Source: JAVJSD01 sp040219575 (GTDB taxonomy: Bacteria; Planctomycetota; Planctomycetia; Pirellulales; Pirellulaceae). From it: DNA of 64,000 bases. Location: assembly GCA_040219575.1 (NCBI GenBank), contig JAVJSD010000064.1, positions 136,725 to 200,724 on the forward strand, in the 5' to 3' direction. Below, in pieces: positions 1 through 7,224 of the stretch. Every line of letters begins with the position of its first letter. The first letter of the stretch is position 1. The notes under the pieces are model-generated. The model did no database searches. It was given only the letters and a program-made list of their open reading frames with translations, and had not been told where the DNA came from. The position numbers were made by a program, and so were the translations under genes.

Positions 1-1550
1 CATTGCAGGCCGAAGTTCTCCACCAGTTGCCGCGACCGCGGGTCCTTCAGCATGCGTTTGACCTGCGCATCGAGATTCGCCGTCAGCTGTTTCTTCTCGG
101 CCAAAGCGAACAACTCGTCATCGGGCATCGTGCTCCACAGGAAGTACGAAAGCCGCGAGGCGAGTTGATATTCGTCGAGCGGGCGCGGCTCGGGCGACTG
201 CGGGCGATCGTCGAGTTCGAAGCGAAACAGAAACTTCGGCGACACCAACACGGCCAGCAGCACCCGTTGTATTCCGGCCTCCCAGGAGAGTCCCTCGGCC
301 ATGGCGTCGTCGCAGAGTGTAACCAGCCGATCGACCTCGATCTCGCTCACCGGCCGGCGATACGCCCGACGAGCGAACCGCTCAATTACCTCACGCGTCT
401 GCTCGGCCTGCGACGCACCGGGCGTGACGGCCAGCAATTCGCGATGCGAACGGGGACGGGTGTCGAGGGGACCCTCGAGCGCAATCCATTCGACGTGCAG
501 CTTTACGGCCGGCTGTCCCTCTGCAGGCTTCAGCAGCGCGACGGCCGCTCGCTCGAAACCGATATTCGCCGGGATCGTCGCTTCCAACGTCTGCGGCTTG
601 TCGGCGGACGTGGCGGTGACGTCGAACGTTTCCAGAATCAACATCGGCCGCATCCTCTCGACGCTGTGGCCTGCGATTCGCGCCACGTCGTCATCGCCGG
701 CCGGTGTCGCAACCTCGGCCCCCTTGGCCAACAGGGCGGCTCGCACCGGCTGTCCGTCTTTCGATTCGCCGTACACGCGGGCGCGCACGATGTACTCGCC
801 GTCGCCAGGCACCTTGTAGGCGGTGTTCAGTGGACCCGTATGAATCGGTTGCTCGCCGTCGGTCGCAATTGGGCGGAACTTCGACTGCGGCACGTCCTTG
901 CCCGCCGGTTCCGTGTAGCGGGCGGAGAGAAACCGCTTGGGAGGCGGCGGCGGACTGGGCAGGATGGCCCGCTGCACGATGCTCTCGGCGGCGGCGAAGT
1001 ACCGCTCCATCAGCACGGGCGACAGCGTCAACACGTCGCCGATGTTGTCGAAGCCATGGCCGATGTCGTCCGAGGGAAAATCCTCGGCAGGACTAAAGTC
1101 GACGCCAACCAGGTCGCGGATCGTGTTGTTGTATTCGGTGCGATTCAGCCGCCGGACGGTCACCCGACCAGGATCCGGCTTCGCCGTGCGATCGTATGCA
1201 TCGTAGATGTCGCGGACAAGCTTCACGAAGGCGGCGATCTCGTCCTGCTTGGGCCGCGGCCGGTCTTCCGGAGGCATCTCGCCCGACTCGATCCGTCGCA
1301 AGATCGTCTGCCAGGTCTTGCGGCCCTTGATGATCGCCGTGCTGTCGGTGAACGGCGCCAGCGTCAGGCTTCCCTCCTGCAGGTCGTCGCCGTGGCAGTC
1401 GGCGCAGTGCTTACGCATAAACGGCAGTCCGTCGCGCGAGAAACGATCCGGCGAGTCCGCCGCGGCGGCGTGCACAGAGTGCATGCCCAGGGGCCATGCC
1501 AACAGCAGCCCGGCGAGCAATCGAACGGCGGAGGGAAGGTGAAGGCGCAT
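1..1550 (-). CDS. Planctomycete-type cytochrome / DUF1587-DUF1592-DUF1588 protein, partial
   Basis: The C-terminus lies beyond the left edge; about 516 residues are visible. From the ATG at 1550 a signal peptide (hydrophobic stretch LLAGLLLAWPLG, residues 11-22) is followed by a haem c motif CADCH at residues 49-53, then the stretch VRRLNRTEYNNTIRDLVGVD typical of DUF1587, a beta-rich middle part, and near the edge VLVSPKFLFRFE and LASRLSYFLWSTMPDDELF, which mark DUF1592. Such proteins are very numerous in planctomycetes, are exported, and are usually paired with DUF1501/DUF1552 proteins; their reaction is not established. No partner gene is adjacent here. An in-frame ATG at 1595 would add 15 residues; neither start has a clear Shine-Dalgarno sequence. 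Confidence 0.88.
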   Translation of the reverse strand, partial: MRLHLPSAVRLLAGLLLAWPLGMHSVHAAAADSPDRFSRDGLPFMRKHCADCHGDDLQEGSLTLAPFTDSTAIIKGRKTWQTILRRIESGEMPPEDRPRPKQDEIAAFVKLVRDIYDAYDRTAKPDPGRVTVRRLNRTEYNNTIRDLVGVDFSPAEDFPSDDIGHGFDNIGDVLTLSPVLMERYFAAAESIVQRAILPSPPPPPKRFLSARYTEPAGKDVPQSKFRPIATDGEQPIHTGPLNTAYKVPGDGEYIVRARVYGESKDGQPVRAALLAKGAEVATPAGDDDVARIAGHSVERMRPMLILETFDVTATSADKPQTLEATIPANIGFERAAVALLKPAEGQPAVKLHVEWIALEGPLDTRPRSHRELLAVTPGASQAEQTREVIERFARRAYRRPVSEIEVDRLVTLCDDAMAEGLSWEAGIQRVLLAVLVSPKFLFRFELDDRPQSPEPRPLDEYQLASRLSYFLWSTMPDDELFALAEKKQLTANLDAQVKRMLKDPRSRQLVENFGLQ

Positions 1551-1771
1551 CGGCAAACGAGGACGGCGGGCGGGTGGCGTCGTGGAAGGCGGCATGGGGA
1601 GGGAGGGCCGTGCTCGCATGGCGAGGCGTCAGCCGATTTTTATACTATCTGTAAACTCCGCCTCAGTCCAGATGTTTCGCCCCTCCCTTATCCACCCAGA
1701 CGTGATCAATCGGTGTTAGCCATGGATCGAACACGAACGAAACACAGCCCGGCGTAGCCGAAACCGAAGTG

Positions 1772-1900
1772 GTCCGCAGATGACGCAGGTTGCCGCAGAT
1801 GAATGGCAGCGCCAGCCGTTTCTTTGGCCGTTTGCCAATTCAAGAAGAAGGGATCAAATCCGTTCTCAAATATCTGCGGAAATCGGCGTCATCTGCGGAC
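1772..1900. repeat. Imperfect inverted repeat in the 1551-2016 gap
   Basis: Arms at 1772-1800 and 1872-1900 match at 26 of 29 positions and share the word GTCCGCAGATGACGC. The loop is 71 bases. It sits in the 466-bp region between the divergent cytochrome and rsmE genes. The rest of that gap has an AT-rich stretch at 1637-1655 that could hold a promoter for the minus-strand gene, but I see no gene. Confidence 0.7.
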
Positions 1901-2016
1901 TGCCCAGGAACGCGCTGCCGGCGCGCATTTCGAACGGTTGCATTATGGGCGAAACACCAATTTGGCTATGCTTGAGAGCAGGATAACTCTGGTCGCCGCA
2001 CAACAGAGAAGGGCCG

Positions 2017-2730
2017 ATGTCGCAACGTTTCTATTCCACGCAGCCGATCGAGGGCGAGGCGGTGGTTGTTGATGGTCCCGAGGCGCATCATCTGTTGCAC
2101 GTGATGCGGGCGACGGCGGGGACCGAGGTCGTGCTGTTCGACGGCCATGGGGCGGAGTACGCGGCGCGGGTGAGCCAGACGGGGCGGTCGGAAGTGCGGC
2201 TCGACGTGCTGCTGCGGCGGGAGGTGAACCGCGAATCGCCGATTGCGTTGACGCTCGGCGTGGCGCTGCCCAAAGGCGACCGGCAACGCTGGCTGGTCGA
2301 GAAGGCGACCGAACTCGGCGTCACGCGCCTGGCGCCATTGATCACCGCACACGGGGTGGCGCAGCCCGAGACGAAGACACTCGACAAACTCCGCCGGGCC
2401 GTGATCGAAGCTTCCAAGCAGTGCGGCCGCAACCGGCTGATGGAGATCGGCGAGGCCGAGACGGTCGAAGCGTTCTTACAGAACACGACGGCGGATGAAC
2501 GTTTGATCGCACACCCTGATCCGACGTCGAACGTTCGGCCGTTGCTCTCCGGCGACGTCTCGACCGTCGTCGCCGCGATCGGCCCCGAAGGCGGATTCAG
2601 CGACGAGGAGTTGCAGGCGGCCGGCGCAGCCGGTTGGACGCCGGTCTCGCTCGGTCCCCGCATCCTGCGCGTGGAGACCGCGGCCCTTTCGCTCGCCGCC
2701 ATCGTCGGCCTCACCGCTTGGAAAGCCTGA
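2017..2730 (+). CDS. rsmE: 16S rRNA (uracil(1498)-N(3))-methyltransferase RsmE
   Basis: Cytoplasmic SAM-dependent enzyme that methylates N3 of U1498 in 16S rRNA. The 237-residue length is normal for the family. The N-terminal PUA-like part contains GPEAHHLLHVMRA; the C-terminal SPOUT knot shows IGPEGGFSDEEL (G-P-E-G-G from about residue 189) and LGPRILRVETAAL (from residue 212), the cofactor-binding loops of RsmE. The start at ATG 2017 gives the usual N-terminus (QRFYST). The gene stands alone: the upstream gene is divergent, and the downstream SSS gene converges with only 10 bp between the stop codons and no hairpin in between. Confidence 0.96.
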   Translation: MSQRFYSTQPIEGEAVVVDGPEAHHLLHVMRATAGTEVVLFDGHGAEYAARVSQTGRSEVRLDVLLRREVNRESPIALTLGVALPKGDRQRWLVEKATELGVTRLAPLITAHGVAQPETKTLDKLRRAVIEASKQCGRNRLMEIGEAETVEAFLQNTTADERLIAHPDPTSNVRPLLSGDVSTVVAAIGPEGGFSDEELQAAGAAGWTPVSLGPRILRVETAALSLAAIVGLTAWKA

Positions 2731-2740
2731 GCGTTGAGCT

Positions 2741-5032
2741 CTACTTGCCCGACGACGGCTTCGACTCGTAGAAGAACTTCCGCACCAGGTGTTCCGGCGG
2801 CGGCGGGGTGAGGTAGGCGACGACGATCCCGATCAGCATTGAGGCGGCCGCGCCCACCAGGAACGGGTGGAAGTTGAACGGCTCGTAGGCGGCCATGCGG
2901 CCGTGAATGACGAAGCCCGCCGCGTACAAGCCGATGTGCGTGGCGAAGCCGCCCAGCATACCGCATATCGCCCCGTACTTGTTGAAACGCGGCCAGTACA
3001 GCAGCAGGAACACCGGCGCCAAGAAGCTTGTCGACAGGCCGCTGCCGGTGAACACGATGATGTCCTGCAGGAACTCGGGCGGATTCACCGCCGCCAGCAT
3101 TGCGCCAAAGCCGACCGCCACCGTCACCACGTAGGTGAAGCGTTTGATCGTCTTCTCGTTGGCCTCGGGATTGATGTTCCGCTGATAGACGTCGCGGACC
3201 AGGGCCGAACTGATCATCAGCAAGAAGCTGTCCATCGTCGACATCACCGCGGCGAACGGCGCCGCCACCAGCAGTCCCGCCAGCCAGGGCATGTTGATCG
3301 CCATGGTCAACAGGCTCGCCGCTTCCGGCATAATGCGATCCGACTGGTTCTCCCAGCCGGGCATCAGCACCTTGGCGCAACAGAAGATCACCACCAGCGG
3401 GAAATAGATGAGCGAGTAGTAGATCGAGACGGTGAACACGGCGCGACGCAGCGTATTCGATGAACGGAACGCCATCAGGCGGACCATATTGCTGGGCTGC
3501 CCGGCGCCGGAGAAGGTCCACATGCAGAAGAAGGAGATCGCCAGGCTGACGGGAAGGAAGCCGGCGGCGGACGCGGCGCTCGGCCCGGGACCAGTGACGT
3601 ACACCCCCGGCGTATCAGCCCCCGACTTGTACTTGCGAATGCGGGTTTCGCTGTCGGGCACAATCGAGGCTTTGACGTCAATCTCGCTGAAGGAAGCCGC
3701 ATCGGCTTCCTCCGCCGTCAGTTCGACGGCGGGAATCTTCCAACTCGGCGATCCGAACAGCCACGCCAGCCCATGCAGTGGCAAGACGGCGCGCGTTTCG
3801 CCCGGGAGGACTTGGGCAGGCGTCAGCGTGCGGAACTGCCTCGACTCACCGTCGGCGGTTCCGACCGCGAATACCGAGTCGACCGGGATCTCCAAAAGGG
3901 CGTCGCCGGCGGGAGCTTGATCCGCCGTCAATTCCAAGTTCGCTCGTGTCAGCACGGTGAGGTTCAACGGCACGGAGATTTCGTCGGGTTGCTGATCATT
4001 GACATGCTTCTGGTAGGTCAGCTCCAACGCGTCGACCATGCGAATCAGTTTTGTGGGATCCGCCGCCGAAGGCACTCCGGCGACCGTTTGGCCTTGCGGA
4101 ATCTCCGCCCGGCTGGCGAGCCGGAACACCCGCCGCTTGCCGTCCTGCTCCTGCACCAACCAGGTGTTGTTCGGAATGCTGACCGTCTTGCTCACGGGGG
4201 AGTCGGTCGTGACCCGTAGCGAAACAAACTGCGGAGGCGTCATTGCGGCCATCTCGCGCGTTACGTACTCCAGTCCGCCGGACTTGTACATCGCCAGCGG
4301 CAGCATCAGCAGCACGCCGAACACCATCACAAAGCCCTGCATCACGTCGGTCCACACGACCGCGCGGAAGCCGCCGTAGGTCGTGTAGACCACCACCACC
4401 ACGGCGAACACGATCAGGCAGACCAGGTAACCGGGGTCGTCGGCCGCCAGCGAGAAGATGGGAAGGTGTCGGGCGATGCCGGACGTCTTCGCCGCGACGT
4501 AGTCGAACAACGGGACGTCGGCCAACAGCGTTTGCAGCAGCACACCGCCGGCTTTGAATTGGGCCACCAGATTGAACGACATGAAGAACACGATCAGCAG
4601 GATGGCGATCGTGCCGAACGAACGGCTCTCGAAGCGGTCGCGGAGCACGTCGGGAATCGTGATCGCGCCGGTCCGACGTGCCACCTGATTGATGCGCTTC
4701 GCCAACAGACCCATCGAGACGATCGGCACGATCATATAGCTGCCGATCCACAGCGCCACGATCCAGCCGTGCGTGTACACCAGCGAAGGAAAGCCGGTGA
4801 AACTGCCGCCGGAGGAACTGGTGGCGGCGAACGTCAGGGCGAAGGCCCACACGCCGAGCGAGCGGCTCCCCAGGAAGTATTCACTGAGAAACGTCTTCTT
4901 CTGCAGCAGTCGGCCGGAAAGCCAGGCCAGCACCATCACGCCGACGATGTACAGAGCAAAGGTGATGATCGCGGCGTTTCCGCCTTCGTTGCCGCCGGCC
5001 GCCGCGAACAGTCGAGGAGTCGCGTTCCACAT
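2741..5032 (-). CDS. Sodium:solute symporter (SSS family) with large inserted soluble domain
   Basis: Inner-membrane cation-coupled symporter of the SSS family, substrate unknown. N-terminal helices with TFAATSSSGGSFTGFPSLVY and the later core SGAGQPSNMVRLMAFRSSNT are family hallmarks. Typical members have 480-550 residues; this one has 763. The excess is one hydrophilic block of roughly 200-220 residues (about residues 255-475), between the helix ending MLPLAMYKSGG and the one starting FLPVSLAISFF. It is mostly predicted strand-like and rich in Val, Thr and Asp. GAGGAG seven bases before ATG 5032 supports the start. It follows the small membrane gene at 5037-5384 by 4 bp, so the two are almost certainly co-transcribed. 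Confidence 0.93.
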   Translation of the reverse strand: MWNATPRLFAAAGGNEGGNAAIITFALYIVGVMVLAWLSGRLLQKKTFLSEYFLGSRSLGVWAFALTFAATSSSGGSFTGFPSLVYTHGWIVALWIGSYMIVPIVSMGLLAKRINQVARRTGAITIPDVLRDRFESRSFGTIAILLIVFFMSFNLVAQFKAGGVLLQTLLADVPLFDYVAAKTSGIARHLPIFSLAADDPGYLVCLIVFAVVVVVYTTYGGFRAVVWTDVMQGFVMVFGVLLMLPLAMYKSGGLEYVTREMAAMTPPQFVSLRVTTDSPVSKTVSIPNNTWLVQEQDGKRRVFRLASRAEIPQGQTVAGVPSAADPTKLIRMVDALELTYQKHVNDQQPDEISVPLNLTVLTRANLELTADQAPAGDALLEIPVDSVFAVGTADGESRQFRTLTPAQVLPGETRAVLPLHGLAWLFGSPSWKIPAVELTAEEADAASFSEIDVKASIVPDSETRIRKYKSGADTPGVYVTGPGPSAASAAGFLPVSLAISFFCMWTFSGAGQPSNMVRLMAFRSSNTLRRAVFTVSIYYSLIYFPLVVIFCCAKVLMPGWENQSDRIMPEAASLLTMAINMPWLAGLLVAAPFAAVMSTMDSFLLMISSALVRDVYQRNINPEANEKTIKRFTYVVTVAVGFGAMLAAVNPPEFLQDIIVFTGSGLSTSFLAPVFLLLYWPRFNKYGAICGMLGGFATHIGLYAAGFVIHGRMAAYEPFNFHPFLVGAAASMLIGIVVAYLTPPPPEHLVRKFFYESKPSSGK

Positions 5033-5036
5033 CGTG

Positions 5037-5384
5037 CTACTCCTCGTGCTCGTGCATGTGTTCGATCTGCTCTTGCAGATCCTCGCCTTCGTGGGACTCG
5101 CCCAGTTCGTCGTTCTTCATGAAGAAGAAGCAAAACCAGACCGCCACCACGTCGACGGCGATCCAAGGCACGAACAGTCCCCAGAACACCCACGTCGGCA
5201 TGCCGAAGGTGATGCTGACTTCCGCCGCCGCCTCGCTCGGATCGCGATAGCCGAGCAGGTAGCAAACGACGATCGACCACACGCAAAAGAACGCGAACAA
5301 GGCGATGATCACCACCGTCTCGCGGCGCGCGTGCACAAACACGGGATCATAGGAATCGTAGGACGGTTTGCCGGGTTTACTCAT
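5037..5384 (-). CDS. Small two-helix membrane protein, DUF997/YhdT-like SSS partner
   Basis: 115 residues with two transmembrane segments (VIIALFAFFCVWSIVVCYLL and the stretch around WVFWGLFVPWIAVDVVAVWF) and a very acidic, His-rich tail (ending EHMHEHEE). Organisation and length resemble DUF997/YhdT, the small protein encoded next to the pantothenate symporter PanF in proteobacteria. Here it lies 4 bp upstream of the SSS symporter gene in the same direction, so a subunit or assembly role for that transporter is a reasonable inference. Family assignment is from memory of the pattern and is moderately sure. Confidence 0.75.
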   Translation of the reverse strand: MSKPGKPSYDSYDPVFVHARRETVVIIALFAFFCVWSIVVCYLLGYRDPSEAAAEVSITFGMPTWVFWGLFVPWIAVDVVAVWFCFFFMKNDELGESHEGEDLQEQIEHMHEHEE

Positions 5385-5437
5385 GGGCGGATGCGGGGGC
5401 TCGATTCAGGCGGGAGGGCGCAACGTCGTGATTCAGC

Positions 5438-5465
5438 CAAGGACTGCACGGCAAGGACTGCACGG
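5438..5465. repeat. 14-bp direct repeat, two copies
   Basis: CAAGGACTGCACGG occurs twice head to tail in the 318-bp gap between the divergent SSS-operon and sulfatase genes. Confidence 0.8.
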
Positions 5466-5565
5466 AGCGACGAGAAAGGAGATGCGGGGGTGGGAGGAGC
5501 GAGTATTCTAGGCAGAGCGAGGCGGCGTTTGCAAGTTGCGCATTTGCCAGACGCCGCCAGACGCC

Positions 5566-5588
5566 CCAAGCCGACGGCTTCGCCGTCG
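5566..5588. repeat. Dispersed hairpin word, CCGACGGCTTCGCCGTCG family
   Basis: A 23-base word with the core CCGACGGCTTCGCCGTCG (7-bp stem CGACGGC/GCCGTCG around TTC). The same 23-mer recurs at 43487, 44317 and 45908, with inverted copies at 45952 and, with one mismatch, at 43615. After the hairpin the copies at 5566 and 43487 also share ATTCTTAC. Confidence 0.85.
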
Positions 5589-5650
5589 TGGCCATTCTTA
5601 CGAGCGCGGCTCAAATACACTTGTTTCCTGTGGTTGAGGCTCCCGCCGTC

Positions 5651-5656
5651 TATAAT
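5651..5656 (+). promoter_or_regulatory. Possible -10 element of the sulfatase gene
   Basis: A perfect TATAAT lies 46 bp before ATG 5703. No good -35 is found at the usual spacing (TTGTTT at 5621 is 24 bp away), so this is a weak call. Confidence 0.3.
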
Positions 5657-5702
5657 CGGAGCGACAACCCGCAAGTCGAACGACATGACGAGAGGATTCT
5701 CC

Positions 5703-7100
5703 ATGGACCAACCTACAAACAAGCCGGACCGGCGCATCTCGCTATGCCTGGCGGCAATGACCGCGTTGCTGTTGTTTGCCACACAAAAGGCCGACGCCGA
5801 CGAGAGCAAATCCACCGTCGACCGCCCCAATGTCGTCTTCCTGTTTGCCGACGACCTGGGCTATGGCGACCTGGCCTGTTACGGCGCCCCCGACGTGGAG
5901 ACGCCCAACCTCGATCGTCTGGCGCGGCAAGGTGTGCGGTTTACGCAGCACTACTCCAACGGCCCGGAGTGCTCGCCGACCCGGACCGCGCTAATGACCG
6001 GCCGCTACCAGCAGCACGTCGGCGGACTGGAGTGCGCCATCGGCACCGGCGACGTGGGCCGCTACGACGACGCGATCCGCCTCGCCGAGCAACACGACCT
6101 CGGCCTGCCTTCGGAGTGGGCGATTCTGCCCCGCGCGATGCGCGGCGCCGGCTACGAGACCGTCTGCTTCGGCAAGTGGCATCTGGGCTACCAGCCGAAG
6201 TTCAATCCCCACGACGCGGGTTTCGAAAAGTTCTTCGGCTGCCTGGGCGGGTACGTCGACTACTTCACGCACCGCGAACTCTCTCCACTCGACGTGCTGT
6301 ACGCCGACCGCCGACCCATCGAGCGCGAAGGCTACATGACGCACCTCCTCGCCGAGCAGGCCTTGAGCTTTCTCGACAAAGAGCACGACCGCCCGTTCCT
6401 GCTGTACGTGCCGTTCACGTCGCCGCACTTCCCCTTTCAAAGTCCCGACGATCGGAAGCGCGAAACCACCGCCGACAACCTGACCAAGGGCACGCGCGAG
6501 GAGTACGTGGAACTGGTCGAAGACCTCGACCGGCAGGTAGGGCGGATCCTCAAGCGGATCGACTCCCAAGGCCTCGCGGAAAACACCGTCGTCGTCTTCG
6601 CCAGCGACAACGGCGCGATGGCGCCGGGGCGCAACCTGCCGCTGTCGGGCTTCAAGGGCACCGTGGAGGAGGGTGGCATCCGCGTCCCTTTGATCGCGCG
6701 CTGGCCCGGTAAGCTGTCCGCGGGAGAGACATGCGAACAGCCGTGCTTGACGTTCGACCTGACGGCCTCGTTTCTCGCCATCGCCGGCGCCAAGGCGCCG
6801 AAGTCACGCCCACTGGAAGGCATCGATATCCTCTCTCATGCGGCCGAGGGTCGTGACGACGTTCAGCGCACGCTCTTCTGGCGCGGCCGTCGCGGCGAGC
6901 GGACCGAACGGGCAGTGCGCCACGGCGACCTCAAGTACCTGCACCGCCGCCTCGATGACGGCGACGTGATCGAAGGCCTGTACGACCTCGCCCAAGACCC
7001 CGCTGAAAGCAACAACCTGATGAAGCAGCGCGGCGAAGACCTCGCCCGACTTCGGCAGTTGCTCGCCGACTGGGAGCGCGACGTCAAAGCCGACCGCTGA
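5703..7100 (+). CDS. Secreted arylsulfatase-type sulfatase
   Basis: Type I formylglycine sulfatase that hydrolyses sulfate esters, probably on a sulfated polysaccharide, outside the cytoplasm. ATG 5703 has AGAGGA upstream; ATG 5685 is in frame and would add six residues. A signal peptide (hydrophobic CLAAMTALLLFA) is followed by NVVFLFADDLGYGDL with the metal-binding Asp pair, and the C-x-P-x-R motif CSPTR with the Cys to be converted at about residue 90. FGKWHLG and ASDNGAM (second metal site) follow. The length of 465 residues is normal. It converges with the FAD oxidoreductase gene; the 124-bp junction holds an inverted repeat. Substrate cannot be read from the sequence. Confidence 0.94.
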   Translation: MDQPTNKPDRRISLCLAAMTALLLFATQKADADESKSTVDRPNVVFLFADDLGYGDLACYGAPDVETPNLDRLARQGVRFTQHYSNGPECSPTRTALMTGRYQQHVGGLECAIGTGDVGRYDDAIRLAEQHDLGLPSEWAILPRAMRGAGYETVCFGKWHLGYQPKFNPHDAGFEKFFGCLGGYVDYFTHRELSPLDVLYADRRPIEREGYMTHLLAEQALSFLDKEHDRPFLLYVPFTSPHFPFQSPDDRKRETTADNLTKGTREEYVELVEDLDRQVGRILKRIDSQGLAENTVVVFASDNGAMAPGRNLPLSGFKGTVEEGGIRVPLIARWPGKLSAGETCEQPCLTFDLTASFLAIAGAKAPKSRPLEGIDILSHAAEGRDDVQRTLFWRGRRGERTERAVRHGDLKYLHRRLDDGDVIEGLYDLAQDPAESNNLMKQRGEDLARLRQLLADWERDVKADR

Positions 7101-7120
7101 TTCCCCACCAGGGAAAGAAC

Positions 7121-7201
7121 AAACCGCTGATGAACGCCGATCACGCGCTAATGGAATTGCAGTCCACCGACTAGCGTTTCATTAGCGTTCATCAGCGGTT
7201 T
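7121..7201. repeat. Inverted repeat, CCGCTGATGAACGC family, between convergent genes
   Basis: Arms starting AAACCGCTGATGAACGC (7121) and ending GCGTTCATCAGCGGTTT (7201) pair perfectly over 17 bp. The inner parts repeat GCGCTAATG and CATTAGC-like words. The stem could end transcription in both directions, since two genes converge here (stops at 7100 and 7225). The same family occurs at 47681-47759. Confidence 0.85.
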
Positions 7202-7224
7202 CTCAGTTCGGCACTTTGAGAAAG

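Noticed and set aside
3..1757. Long plus-strand open frame over the left edge
   Set aside because: It is antisense to the DUF1587/1592 gene, whose translation has a haem motif, signal peptide and family sequences; the plus frame is Arg/Gln/His-rich with no domain.
4773..5702. N-terminal extension of the first sulfatase
   Set aside because: It would run antisense to the SSS symporter and its small partner and place 310 residues before a good signal peptide.
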